Shown here piece after piece: positions 23,708 to 32,213 of a DNA stretch of 64,000 nt; position 1 is the first letter of the stretch, and the number at the start of each line of letters is the position of its first letter. This stretch comes from HT1-32 sp040219025 (GTDB taxonomy: Bacteria > Pseudomonadota > Alphaproteobacteria > Rhodospirillales > HT1-32). Below the pieces are notes generated by a model. It did no database searches. It saw nothing but the letters and a program-made list of their open reading frames with translations, and had not been told where the DNA came from. The position numbers and the translations under genes are program-made. The stretch spans positions 1 through 64,000 of the forward strand of contig JAVJTE010000006.1 of assembly GCA_040219025.1 (NCBI GenBank), given 5' to 3'.

Positions 23708-23733
23708 TGTCTCCGGAAAAACAACGTATTCAT
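23704..23733 (-). promoter_or_regulatory. Possible 9-codon leader ORF overlapping the GTG start
   Basis: An ATG at 23733 with GAGGCAGG in front opens the frame MNTLFFRRQ and stops at TGA (23706-23704), overlapping the proposed GTG start of the haem-oxygenase-like gene. It could couple translation, or simply be chance if the true start is elsewhere. Confidence 0.25.
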
Positions 23734-23928
23734 CCTGCCTCAAGCTTGCCTTTGGAGCAATGCCGGATCGTCCTGCATGGCTGGCTCTGCCCGGGGTCTG
23801 CAACCCTGAACGCAGGCAAGTTGACGGCCTATCGGAAATAAACAAGGATAGGCATGTCGGGGGAAGCGGTCATGTCATGACTGTCCGGCCTGAACGGAAA
23901 TCGAAGACAACATGACATCGGAGACCAA

Positions 23929-24627
23929 GTGACCGCTGACGGGGGAAGTTCGCTTTCAAACGTAGCTTTGTTCGCAGACCTGGCGCAACCCGAACTGGAT
24001 GCGATAGACAAGCTGTGTTCCTTCAATCGCTATTCCAGCCAGGAACAGATCATTGATCGTGACAGTGAAAGTCAGGACGTTTTCTTTGTTCTGGAGGGGC
24101 GTGTCAGGGTTGTGCTCTATTCCCTTTCCGGGCGCGAAGTGACGCTTGATGACCTGGAGGCCGGCAGTTATTTCGGCCAGTTGGCAGCACTCGACGGACA
24201 TCCCCGCTCAGCCAGTGTGATGGCGCTGGAAAGCACACTGGTCGCCAGCATGCGCCCGACACATTTCATGAACATGCTGGCAGAACATCCATCCATCGCA
24301 ATGAAGGTGATGCTGGAATTCACCCGGATCATTCGTGCCTCGACAGACCGGATCATGGATCTTTCGACACTTGGTGCGAACAACCGGGTACATGCCGAAC
24401 TGCTTCGCCAGGCGCGGGTTGTCGGTGCCGAAGACAATGTTGCCCGGATCACCCCGATCCCCGTGCATAGCGACATCGCCAGCCGCGTCAGCACGACGCG
24501 GGAGACTGTGGCCCGTGTGCTGAATGACCTTGCCCGCAAGAAACTCGTTGAACGCCAGAAAAATGCACTGGTGATTCTCGATGTTGCCCGCCTCGAAGAT
24601 ATGGTCGAGGAAGTTCGCGGCGAATAA
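23929..24627 (+). CDS. Crp/Fnr-family transcriptional regulator, 232 aa
   Basis: An N-terminal cyclic-nucleotide-binding-type beta roll (residues 12-125, with VFFVLEGRVRVVLYSLSGRE and AGSYFGQLAALDGHPRSASV) is joined by a dimer helix to a C-terminal winged helix-turn-helix with VHSDIASRVSTTRETVARVL. The phosphate-binding-cassette-like segment (GQLAALDGHPRSASV) suggests a cyclic-nucleotide ligand is possible; the N-terminal Cys cluster of FNR is absent. It starts with GTG at 23929, with GGAG upstream. It is divergent from the haem-oxygenase-like/FliG-C-like pair (about 220 bp between starts), and may control that pair. Confidence 0.92.
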   Translation: MTADGGSSLSNVALFADLAQPELDAIDKLCSFNRYSSQEQIIDRDSESQDVFFVLEGRVRVVLYSLSGREVTLDDLEAGSYFGQLAALDGHPRSASVMALESTLVASMRPTHFMNMLAEHPSIAMKVMLEFTRIIRASTDRIMDLSTLGANNRVHAELLRQARVVGAEDNVARITPIPVHSDIASRVSTTRETVARVLNDLARKKLVERQKNALVILDVARLEDMVEEVRGE

Positions 24628-24670
24628 TCCGGAACTTTTTATTTACATCTTTCGTTAACCAATGTGATCG

Positions 24671-24727
24671 CGCGCACTGCTATCTGCAATCTGCGCGTTA
24701 TCGTGAGGTTACCGGTCTGAAACCGGT
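24671..24727 (+). promoter_or_regulatory. Two hairpins upstream of the 32-aa protein gene
   Basis: CGCGCA (24671-24676) can pair with TGCGCG (24692-24697), and ACCGGT (24711-24716) with ACCGGT (24722-24727). Both would lie in the 5' untranslated part of the small gene starting at 24751 if transcription starts in the AT-rich DNA at about 24630-24660. Their role is unknown. Confidence 0.4.
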
Positions 24728-24750
24728 TTTGTGACGAAAGGACAGAGACA

Positions 24751-24849
24751 ATGACACGTTGGAAAGCTTTCGCAGTTGCCGGCCCATTGACTTTCTTCGC
24801 CATCATCATGTCGACAGGGCTTGGTATTACAGGCGGTCTCGGACTCTGA
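24751..24849 (+). CDS. Unlisted small membrane protein, 32 aa
   Basis: The frame reads MTRWKAFAVAGPLTFFAIIM followed by STGLGITGGLGL and a TGA stop. A short basic N-terminus followed by one hydrophobic stretch of about 17 residues predicts a single-pass inner-membrane protein or a short exported peptide. The ribosome site AGGACAGAG lies at the right distance before the ATG. The gene has its own terminator 38 bp after the stop and a structured leader in front, so it forms a separate transcription unit of roughly 200-250 nt. I do not recognise a family. An alternative is that the unit is a small RNA and the frame is incidental. Confidence 0.55.
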   Translation: MTRWKAFAVAGPLTFFAIIMSTGLGITGGLGL

Positions 24850-24886
24850 GGACGCTTTTTTCATTTCGATAGTTCCGAACATACTC

Positions 24887-24914
24887 GGGCGGTCATCATG
24901 ACCGCCCTTTTTTT
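24887..24914 (+). terminator. Rho-independent terminator of the small gene
   Basis: GGGCGGTC (24887-24894) pairs with GACCGCCC (24900-24907) around a 5-nt loop, and seven T residues follow (24908-24914). It ends the transcript of the 32-aa protein gene before divK. Confidence 0.9.
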
Positions 24915-25023
24915 GCCGGCTTGCGGGGGGACAGCCTGCGTCCGGCAGCTAAATAACTTGCCTGATTGTCAAAGTAGGGGTGTATTGGGTAAGTTAAATT
25001 AGGTCAGTGGAATCAGGGATATT

Positions 25024-25389
25024 ATGGCAAAGAAAATTCTTATCGTCGAAGACAATGAATTGAACATGAAACTGTTCAATGATCTGCTTCAGGCGCATGG
25101 ATACGAGACACTGCAGTCCAAGGACGGCAAGGAAGCTCTGAAGCTGGCTCGTGACAATATGCCGGATCTTATTCTGATGGATATTCAGTTACCTGAAATT
25201 TCCGGCCTGGAAATCACCCGGATGCTGAAGGAAGACCAGGGCCTGAAACATATCCCGGTCATTGCCGTGACGGCGTTCGCCATGAAGGGTGACGAGGAAA
25301 AAATTCGCGAAGGGGGCTGCGAAGGATATATCGCCAAGCCGATTTCCGTCGCCAGCTTTCTGGAAACCGTCGCCAGCTTCCTGAACTGA
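25024..25389 (+). CDS. divK: Single-domain response regulator DivK
   Basis: DivK is an essential single-receiver protein that controls the cell cycle in alphaproteobacteria through the DivJ/PleC kinases and the CtrA pathway. The 121-residue sequence matches it along its length: ILIVEDNELNMKLFNDLLQA at the start, the phosphoacceptor Asp53 in LILMDIQLPEISGLEI, VTAFAMKGDEEKIREGG and the conserved Lys in IAKPISV. No output domain follows. It is preceded by an AT-rich promoter region (24950-25020) with a possible TTGTCA/TAAGTT pair, and ends at a bidirectional terminator. The usual partner pleD is not next to it. Confidence 0.93.
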   Translation: MAKKILIVEDNELNMKLFNDLLQAHGYETLQSKDGKEALKLARDNMPDLILMDIQLPEISGLEITRMLKEDQGLKHIPVIAVTAFAMKGDEEKIREGGCEGYIAKPISVASFLETVASFLN

Positions 25390-25422
25390 CATCGCAAACC
25401 GGACACCTTACATCGCTCACGA

Positions 25423-25450
25423 AAAAGGCCGCTGAAAACAGCGGCCTTTT
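25423..25450. terminator. Bidirectional terminator between divK and rpmG
   Basis: AAAAGGCCGCTG (25423-25434) pairs with CAGCGGCCTTTT (25439-25450), a perfect 12-bp stem with an AAAA loop. T-runs flank it on both strands, so it serves divK on the plus strand and rpmG on the minus strand. Confidence 0.9.
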
Positions 25451-25479
25451 GTTATTCTGCATAACCTGAAAGCGTCAGG

Positions 25480-25647
25480 TTATTTTATCTTGGATTCCCG
25501 GAACGTGACATGCTTGCGAACAACCGGGTCATATTTCCGGAATTCCAGCTTCTCGGTCTGCGTCCGCGGGTTCTTCTTCGTCACATAGTAGTAGCCCGTG
25601 TCGGCTGTACTGACGAGCTTGATCTTGAGTGTATTTGGCTTAGCCAT
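25480..25647 (-). CDS. rpmG: 50S ribosomal protein L33
   Basis: A 55-residue protein: MAKPNTLKIKLVSTADTGYY, then YVTKKNPRTQTEKLEFRKYD and PVVRKHVTFRESKIK. This is the proteobacterial L33 sequence, of the form that lacks the four zinc-binding cysteines. The protein sits near the E-site of the 50S subunit. It starts with ATG at 25647; an AGAGGTTCCGGGT sequence in front can serve as a ribosome site. A 7-bp hairpin overlaps the stop codon and the bidirectional terminator shared with divK follows. Finding rpmG between divK and the topA/rnr run is a common alphaproteobacterial order. Confidence 0.97.
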   Translation of the reverse strand: MAKPNTLKIKLVSTADTGYYYVTKKNPRTQTEKLEFRKYDPVVRKHVTFRESKIK

Positions 25648-25723
25648 ACCCGGAACCTCTGCGGTCTGAAATAGAGCGCGGAAAATACCGTCGGCACAGC
25701 AACTGTCAAGTGCTCAATAGCCC

Positions 25724-27295
25724 TTAATAACCTGCGACAGCCGTAACCGATGCATCCAGCGCCCGAAGATAGGCAACCCGGTCATCCAGCAGGCTCATCG
25801 CGACATCAAGTTCAAAGGAACGGTTCAGTCTCCGGCTCGGGCACAGATTGCGCAATCCCTGGCGTCCGGCCTCGTCAGAGACATCAATCAGCCGCCAGTC
25901 GATCATCTGCCGGGCGATTTCCTTGCGCCGTGCATTGCTTTCTTTCAGCACCTGCCGGGCATCATGATCCACAGCACTGGTACAGACCGTCGGCATCACC
26001 CCCAGATGCTGCAGGGCATAACCGGAAGGGGCATGGAACCGTGCCCAGGTCAGGGCAATCTCTGCCTCGTTCGGCAGATCAATAACGTTCTGCACGGTGC
26101 CCTTGCCGTAGGACGTGGCACCGATCACCACCGCCCGGCCGGCATCCTGAAGGGCAGAGGCGACAATCTCCGCCGCAGAGGCCGAACGCCCGTCGACAAT
26201 CACCACCATCGGCAGCCCGTCTGCCAGATCACCGTCATGCGCCTCGAAGCTTTGCAGGCTGCTCGGGTGACGCCCCTTCGCAGAGACGATCCGCCCGTGA
26301 CTGAGAAACAGGTCGGAAACCCGGACTGACTGATCAAGGAAACCGCCGGGATTGTTGCGCAGGTCGAGAATAATACCGCGCAGTCCGCTGCCGATATCAC
26401 GTTTGGCCCGGCTGATCGCATCTTCCAGGCGGTTTGCCGTATCAACCCGGAAACCGGTGAGCTGGATATAGGCCACGGAATCCATGCGCTTGTAGATCAC
26501 CGTCGGCGACACGATCTTCTCACGGCGAACAGAAACCGCCCGTTCAAGGCCAAAGCCGTTACGCAAAAGCATCCTGATTTCCGTGCCGATCTTGCCGCGT
26601 ACGGTTTCAATCACCTGTTCCTGCCCCCAGCCAACTACAGGGACACCGTCAACCTGAAAGATGCTGTCACCCGGCTGCAGCCCAGCCCTGTCTGCCGGAG
26701 ATTCAGGATGCACACTCAGCACCCTGATGACATCCCCGTCCAACTTGAAGCCGATACCGATACCGCCAAACCCGCTGCGTTCAGAACGGCGACGGTTTGC
26801 ATCGTCAGCTCCGAAATACCGGGAATAGGTATCGAGCCTGGACATGGCACCGTCGAAAGCTGCCTGAAAAACCTGTTCGGTACTGGCTGCTGCGAAAGCA
26901 CCATCAACCCGGCGCAGCTGTGTTACCGCATCGACGGTAACCGTTACCCAGCCCGCCAGATCTTCATCGAGCGGGCGGTCAAAGGAAGCCAGTTCCGTAT
27001 CACGACGCTGAATGATGATTTTCTTTGGCGTAGACAGATTGACCACCACCGTGGAATCGATGGCCAGCAGACCATTCAGACCGCTGACCGCGAGGTCACC
27101 TGCATTTACCGGATCGATGTAGCGCGACAGAATTCTGGAATAGCCCACATTGAACACTTCCGTCAGCTTTTCAGCATAAACATCACGGGGTGTCTCAACG
27201 GCTGTCTCCCGGGGCACAGTCGTGCAGGCGGCCACCCAGAACAGGGCGACAGCAGAAACAAACCTTAAGCTTTTGATATTGCTGTACATTGACAT
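25724..27295 (-). CDS. S41-family C-terminal processing protease, lipoprotein
   Basis: A Ctp/tail-specific protease homologue. The N-terminus is a lipoprotein signal (hydrophobic VSAVALFW then VAAC with Cys24), so it is anchored in the cell envelope. A PDZ domain follows (ERSGFGGIGIGFKLDGDVIR to GDSIFQVDGVPVVGWG), then the S41 catalytic core with LDLRNNPGGFLDQSVRVSDL, the Ser in DGRSASAAEIVASAL and the Lys in TSYGKGTVQNV. The protein is about 520 residues, longer than many Ctp proteins because of N- and C-terminal additions. The ATG at 27295 has GGAACGG upstream; an in-frame ATG at 27310 is possible. Same strand as rnr and 60 bp downstream of it. Confidence 0.88.
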   Translation of the reverse strand: MSMYSNIKSLRFVSAVALFWVAACTTVPRETAVETPRDVYAEKLTEVFNVGYSRILSRYIDPVNAGDLAVSGLNGLLAIDSTVVVNLSTPKKIIIQRRDTELASFDRPLDEDLAGWVTVTVDAVTQLRRVDGAFAAASTEQVFQAAFDGAMSRLDTYSRYFGADDANRRRSERSGFGGIGIGFKLDGDVIRVLSVHPESPADRAGLQPGDSIFQVDGVPVVGWGQEQVIETVRGKIGTEIRMLLRNGFGLERAVSVRREKIVSPTVIYKRMDSVAYIQLTGFRVDTANRLEDAISRAKRDIGSGLRGIILDLRNNPGGFLDQSVRVSDLFLSHGRIVSAKGRHPSSLQSFEAHDGDLADGLPMVVIVDGRSASAAEIVASALQDAGRAVVIGATSYGKGTVQNVIDLPNEAEIALTWARFHAPSGYALQHLGVMPTVCTSAVDHDARQVLKESNARRKEIARQMIDWRLIDVSDEAGRQGLRNLCPSRRLNRSFELDVAMSLLDDRVAYLRALDASVTAVAGY

Positions 27296-27369
27296 CAGCA
27301 ACCGTTCCATTAGGGCAATTATCGCGCTCCTTGTTGCCCTAGAACAGCGCTTTTTATCTTAAAGTAGCG

Positions 27370-29592
27370 TTAGCGCCTGCGTTTATGGCGCGGGGGAGCT
27401 CCCTTGCCCCGCCCCCGTGCCCGTCTGGCACCCGGTCCCGGCTTCGGATGATTGAGGATTTCAAACAGCATGCCGCCGGTCACCGGCGAGGCTTCAATGA
27501 GACGGACGGTGAAGTCATCACCCAGCGCATAAACCCGCCCCGCCGAGTTGCCGGTCAGACGGTGCGTAACCGCATCATGGTCGTAATAGTCGTCCGGCAG
27601 CGAAGATATCGGCACCAGGCCGTCCGCCCCCGTCTCCTTCAGTGCCATGAACAATCCGAACCGGGTGACGCCGGAAACTGTAGCCTCGAAGTCTGCGCCG
27701 ACACGGTCCGCCAGAAACGACGCGATATAGCGGTCTGTGGCATCCCGCTCGGCGTCGGATGAGCGCCGTTCCGTGACCGATATATGTTCTGCAGGCTCGA
27801 CCAGGTCCTCGCTGCTCTCGTAATTCACGCCGCCTGGCCCGAGGTCGAAAGCATCAATCAGGGCGCGATGAACCATCAGGTCGGCATATCTGCGGATCGG
27901 TGACGTGAAATGACAGTACCGAATGAGCGCCAGTCCGAAATGGCCGATATTGTCAGGGCTGTAAGCCGCCTGGCTTTGCGAGCGGAGAACAACCTGATTG
28001 ACCAGCCCCTGATGCGGAGCGCCGACAACCTTCTGAAGGATATTGTTGAAATCCCCGGTTCGTATCACACCCTTGGTCAGGCTGAGACCAAAGCCTTCAA
28101 GGAACTGGCGCAGGGATTCAAGCTTCTCCATTCCCGGCTGGTCATGAATGCGGAATACAGTCGCCCGGCGTTTCTTCACCAGCGCATCGGCGACCGCCAC
28201 ATTGGCGCAGATCATGAATTCCTCGATCAGCTTGTGGCTGTCGAGGCGTTCGCGCGCCTGAATCCGGTCAACTGCACCTTCCTCGTTCAGAATGATCTGA
28301 CGCTCGGGAAGGTCGAGCTCCATCACCCCGCGGGACCGGCGTGCCGTCTCCAGCGCCCTGAAGGCATCGTAGAGCGGCGCAATCACCGGTTTGAGCAACA
28401 CCTCCACCTCGGGGTCGGGAAAGCCGTCCTGCGCGCGCTGAACCTGCTTGTAGGTCAGCCTTGCGACCGAGTTCATCAGCCCCCGTTCTATCCGGCTGCG
28501 GAGAATAGCCCCCTTTGCGCTGATCCAGATATGCGCCACCATGCAGGGACGATCTTCCCGCGGCATCAGGGAGCACCAGCCGTTGGACAGTACTTCCGGC
28601 AACATCGGGACGGCGCGGTCCGGGAAATAGGTTGAGTTGCCGCGCTCGAATGCCGCCTTGTCCAGCGGGCTGCCGGGCCGGACATACCAGGCGACATCGG
28701 CAATCGCGATGATCAGATGAAAACCGCCGGGGTTATCCGGGTTGTCGTCGGGTTCGGCAAATACCGCATCGTCAAAATCGCGTGCATCCTCGCCATCGAT
28801 CGTGACCAGCGGCACTTTCCGCAAGTCTGCCCTGCCTTCGAGCGGAGCGGCTTTTGCCTTCTCGGCCTCCCTCGTTGCCGCATCCGGGAACATATCCAGA
28901 ATGCCATGCCGTTTGATGACGATATCGGTAATCGCTCCCGGTCCCGACATATCGCCGAGCACTTCCGTAATCTTTGCCGGTTTCAGCCCCAGTTCACGAC
29001 CGTTCAGCACCTCGGCACGAACCATTGTCCCGGCGACGAGGTCTGCGGGCAGGCGCCCGACAGCGGCGAATTCATCGCGGTCCCGCCGGTCGATGGATTT
29101 AAGCCGCCAGTTGCCGGCAGCATCCTGACGGGCGACCGCCAGAATACCGGGTGTCTCGCGCTCCAGCCGCCGAATCACCTTGCCGCGGTAGCCGCCTTCA
29201 CCATCCTTGTCACAACGGGCAAGGACCTTGTCGGTCAGCCCCGGAGCACTGCCACGGCCAATGCTGACAATATTGACCTCCGGCCCGTCGCCCTCGCCTT
29301 CCCAGCTTACCGGAAGGGCGAACAACTCCCCGTCCTTGTCGATCCGGGAGATTTTCAGAACTGTGACGGACGGCAGATCACCGGGCTGGCGGAAACTCTT
29401 GCGATCACCTTTTTCCAGCATGCCGTCCTTTTCCATCTGCCGCAGCAGCTTCTTCAGCAACGGGCGGTCCTGGCCGCGGATATGAAAGGCACGCGCAATC
29501 TCCCGCTTGCCGACCTTGCCCGGCGCAAGCCGGATGAACTCGGCGACCTGTTCCCGGCTCGGGAAAGGAACGGATTTCTGATTATCGGCCAC
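27370..29592 (-). CDS. rnr: Ribonuclease R
   Basis: A 3'-5' exoribonuclease of the RNB family that degrades structured RNA, 740 residues. Order of parts: an N-terminal winged-helix region (KREIARAFHIRGQDRPLLKK), cold-shock-type OB domains (residues 75-240), the RNB catalytic core starting near TIDGEDARDFDDAVF with its metal-binding Asp cluster, then an S1 domain (residues 640-720, VSGVTRFGLFMALKETGADG). The basic C-terminal tail (RRARGRGKGAPP and RHKRRR) is usual. It starts 11 bp after topA; the topA-rnr linkage is common in alphaproteobacteria. Confidence 0.97.
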   Translation of the reverse strand: MADNQKSVPFPSREQVAEFIRLAPGKVGKREIARAFHIRGQDRPLLKKLLRQMEKDGMLEKGDRKSFRQPGDLPSVTVLKISRIDKDGELFALPVSWEGEGDGPEVNIVSIGRGSAPGLTDKVLARCDKDGEGGYRGKVIRRLERETPGILAVARQDAAGNWRLKSIDRRDRDEFAAVGRLPADLVAGTMVRAEVLNGRELGLKPAKITEVLGDMSGPGAITDIVIKRHGILDMFPDAATREAEKAKAAPLEGRADLRKVPLVTIDGEDARDFDDAVFAEPDDNPDNPGGFHLIIAIADVAWYVRPGSPLDKAAFERGNSTYFPDRAVPMLPEVLSNGWCSLMPREDRPCMVAHIWISAKGAILRSRIERGLMNSVARLTYKQVQRAQDGFPDPEVEVLLKPVIAPLYDAFRALETARRSRGVMELDLPERQIILNEEGAVDRIQARERLDSHKLIEEFMICANVAVADALVKKRRATVFRIHDQPGMEKLESLRQFLEGFGLSLTKGVIRTGDFNNILQKVVGAPHQGLVNQVVLRSQSQAAYSPDNIGHFGLALIRYCHFTSPIRRYADLMVHRALIDAFDLGPGGVNYESSEDLVEPAEHISVTERRSSDAERDATDRYIASFLADRVGADFEATVSGVTRFGLFMALKETGADGLVPISSLPDDYYDHDAVTHRLTGNSAGRVYALGDDFTVRLIEASPVTGGMLFEILNHPKPGPGARRARGRGKGAPPRHKRRR

Positions 29593-29603
29593 GGGCGCCT
29601 GCG

Positions 29604-32195
29604 TCAGGCCGCGCTCTCGCGCGTCTTGGACTTGCTGCCCTTCGCCTTCGTCGTCTTGGCTTTGGTTGTTTTGGCCTTGGCGGTTTTGCCACCCTTGGCC
29701 GCCTTTGCAGCAATAAGCTCAACCGCCTGCTCCAGCGTCACACTGTCCATTTCCGTGCCCTTGGGCAGGGTTGCCCGGATCTTGCCATGCTCTGCATAGG
29801 GTCCGAAGCGACCGGACTTGATCTTCACCGGCTTCTTGTCATCGGGGTGGACGCCGAGATCAATCGCCTTGCCGCCACCCTTCTTCGCCTGCGCCTCGGC
29901 GATGATGGTCACCGCCCGGTTCAGACCGATGCTGAGAAGGTCATCATCCGCCGGCAGCGAGGTAAAGCCGCCGTCATATTTCAGATACGGCCCGAACCGC
30001 CCCAGCCCGGCCTGAATCATCTCGCCGGTCTCCGGATGCGGTCCGACATCGCGCGGCAGGCGCAGAAGACCGATTGCCTTTTCCAGATCAACATCCGCCG
30101 GTGCCAGCCCCTTCGGCAGCGACGCGCGTTTCGGCTTCTTCTTTTCCTCCGGCTCGCCGAGCTGGACATAATGACCATACGGCCCCTTGCGCAGGGTGAT
30201 CATCTTGCCGGTTTCCGGGTCTTCTCCCAGCTCAACCGGACCATCCGCCGCGATCGCGCCGTCATCCTCGCCATCGCCGAGAATCTCAAGCTTGCGGGTA
30301 TGTTTGCATTCCGGATAGTTCGAGCAGCCGATAAAGGCCCCGAACTTGCCAAGCTTCAGGCCAAGCCGGCCGTCGGCACAGGAAGGACAGTTGCGCGGGG
30401 TCTGGTTTTCCTCGGTCTCGGGGAAGAAATGCGGACCCAGCGCCTCGTCCAGCGCATCAATGACGTTTGTGATTGTCAGGTCTTTTGCACCTTCAACAGC
30501 CGTGTGGAAGGCGTCCCAGAATTCGTGCAGCACGACCTTGTAGTTCACCTGATCGGCGGAGATTTCATCCAGCTTGTTTTCCAGATCGGCGGTGAAATTG
30601 TACTGGATATAGCGCTCGAAGAAATTCGTCAGAAAGGTTGTGACCAGACGCCCCATGTCCTCCGGAATGAACCGGCGGTTATCAAGGCGGACATAGCCCC
30701 GGTCCTGCAACACGGAAAGCACGGATGCATAGGTCGATGGCCGGCCGATACCCAGCTCTTCCATTTTCTTGACCAGACTGGCCTCTGAATAACGGGGCGG
30801 CGGCTGGGTGAAATGCTGCTCGGGCAAGACATTGCGCAGATCGACGGCCTCACCTTCCTTAAGGGGCGGCAGGCGGCGGTCGTCATCATCTCCGTCGCTG
30901 TCATCCATACCTTCTCGATAGACCTTGAGGAAACCGTCAAAGGCGATGGTCGAACCGGTTGCCCGCAATCCGGCCTTGCCGTCTTTCGTGTCGATATCAA
31001 CACCGACCTGATCGATCTGCGCGGCTTCCATCTGGCTGGCGATGGTACGCAGCCAGATCAGTTCATAAAGGCGCTGCTGATCCTTATCGAGATATTTGCG
31101 CATCATCTCCGGCGTGCGGGAGACATCTGTCGGGCGGATCGCCTCATGCGCTTCCTGGGCGTTCTTGGCCTTGGTCTTGTAGATCCGCGGTTCCTTCGGG
31201 ACATAGTTCGCCCCGTAATTGCCGCCGATATGCTGGCGACAGGCGTCAATCGCCTCGTTCGCCATCTGCACCCCGTCGGTCCGCATATAGGTAATCAGAC
31301 CAACGGTCTCGCCGTCCAGCGTCATGCCTTCATACAGTTTCTGCGCCAGCTGCATCGTGCGCTTGGCACCGAAATACAGTTTCCGGGCCGCTTCCTGCTG
31401 CAGGGTCGAGGTCGTGAACGGCGGCTGCGGGCGACGCTGGGTACGTTTCTTTTCAACAGACGTAACACTCAGCGGCGAGCTTTTGATCAGATTTGCTGCA
31501 GTTTCAGCAGACCCGGCATTGCCAAGTTCAAACTTGTCGATCTTCTTGCCGTCAATCCGTGCCAGGCGGGCATCAAATTCGGTCTTCTCACCATTGGCGA
31601 GACGTGCGGTAACCGACCAGTATTCCTGCGGCTTGAAGACTTCAATCTCGGCTTCACGTTCACAGACCAGCCGGAGGGCGACAGACTGAACACGACCGGC
31701 ACTGCGGGATTTCGGCAGTTTGCGCCAGAGAATAGGCGACAGGGTAAAGCCGACGAGATAATCCAGCGCCCGGCGCGCCAGATAGGCGTCGACCAGAGGG
31801 CGGTCAATCTCGCGCGGGTTCTGCATTGCCGTGGTGACGGCACTTTTGGTGATCTCGTTGAACACCACCCGTTTCACATCAACATTCTTCAGGGCCTTGC
31901 GGCGCTGCAATTCCTCCAGCACATGCCAGGAAATCGCTTCGCCCTCACGATCCGGGTCAGTTGCGAGAAACAGTTTGTCGGCACCCTTGACCGCTTTGGT
32001 AATTTCCTTCAGGTGGCGTTCGGAATCCGGCTGAACCTGCCACAGCATGCTGAAATCCTGGTCCGGATCGACAGAACCGTCTTTTGGCGGCAGATCCCGG
32101 ACATGCCCGAAAGATGCAAGGACGATATAATCCTTGCCCAGATACTTGTTAATGGTCTTTGCCTTGGCAGGTGATTCGACGACAACAACGTTCAT
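29604..32195 (-). CDS. topA: DNA topoisomerase I
   Basis: A type IA topoisomerase that relaxes negative supercoils, 863 residues. The Toprim domain begins at once (VVVESPAKAKTINKYLGKDY, with DPDREGEAISWHV further on). The active-site Tyr is in GLITYMRTDGVQMA. The C-terminal part has a four-Cys zinc ribbon (CPSCADGRLGLKLGKFGAFI to GCSNYPEC) and then several metal-free Topo_C repeats of the FGPYLKYDG/FGPYAEHG type. It ends with a repetitive Lys/Ala/Thr-rich tail (TAKAKTTKAKTTKAKGSKSK), a DNA- or RNA-polymerase-binding type tail. The start is the ATG at 32195 (MNVVVVESPAKAK); an ATG three codons earlier also fits. It follows dprA by 18 bp. Confidence 0.97.
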   Translation of the reverse strand: MNVVVVESPAKAKTINKYLGKDYIVLASFGHVRDLPPKDGSVDPDQDFSMLWQVQPDSERHLKEITKAVKGADKLFLATDPDREGEAISWHVLEELQRRKALKNVDVKRVVFNEITKSAVTTAMQNPREIDRPLVDAYLARRALDYLVGFTLSPILWRKLPKSRSAGRVQSVALRLVCEREAEIEVFKPQEYWSVTARLANGEKTEFDARLARIDGKKIDKFELGNAGSAETAANLIKSSPLSVTSVEKKRTQRRPQPPFTTSTLQQEAARKLYFGAKRTMQLAQKLYEGMTLDGETVGLITYMRTDGVQMANEAIDACRQHIGGNYGANYVPKEPRIYKTKAKNAQEAHEAIRPTDVSRTPEMMRKYLDKDQQRLYELIWLRTIASQMEAAQIDQVGVDIDTKDGKAGLRATGSTIAFDGFLKVYREGMDDSDGDDDDRRLPPLKEGEAVDLRNVLPEQHFTQPPPRYSEASLVKKMEELGIGRPSTYASVLSVLQDRGYVRLDNRRFIPEDMGRLVTTFLTNFFERYIQYNFTADLENKLDEISADQVNYKVVLHEFWDAFHTAVEGAKDLTITNVIDALDEALGPHFFPETEENQTPRNCPSCADGRLGLKLGKFGAFIGCSNYPECKHTRKLEILGDGEDDGAIAADGPVELGEDPETGKMITLRKGPYGHYVQLGEPEEKKKPKRASLPKGLAPADVDLEKAIGLLRLPRDVGPHPETGEMIQAGLGRFGPYLKYDGGFTSLPADDDLLSIGLNRAVTIIAEAQAKKGGGKAIDLGVHPDDKKPVKIKSGRFGPYAEHGKIRATLPKGTEMDSVTLEQAVELIAAKAAKGGKTAKAKTTKAKTTKAKGSKSKTRESAA

Positions 32196-32213
32196 AAGCA
32201 GCATTCAGCCTGA

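Noticed and set aside
29640..29700. Repeat array in the 3' end of topA
   Set aside because: It encodes the ordinary Lys/Ala/Thr-rich tail of topoisomerase I; not a mobile repeat or CRISPR.
30813..32174. Long open frame (about 453 codons) on the plus strand
   Set aside because: It is antisense to topA, whose protein is fully conserved; the plus-strand product has no family features.
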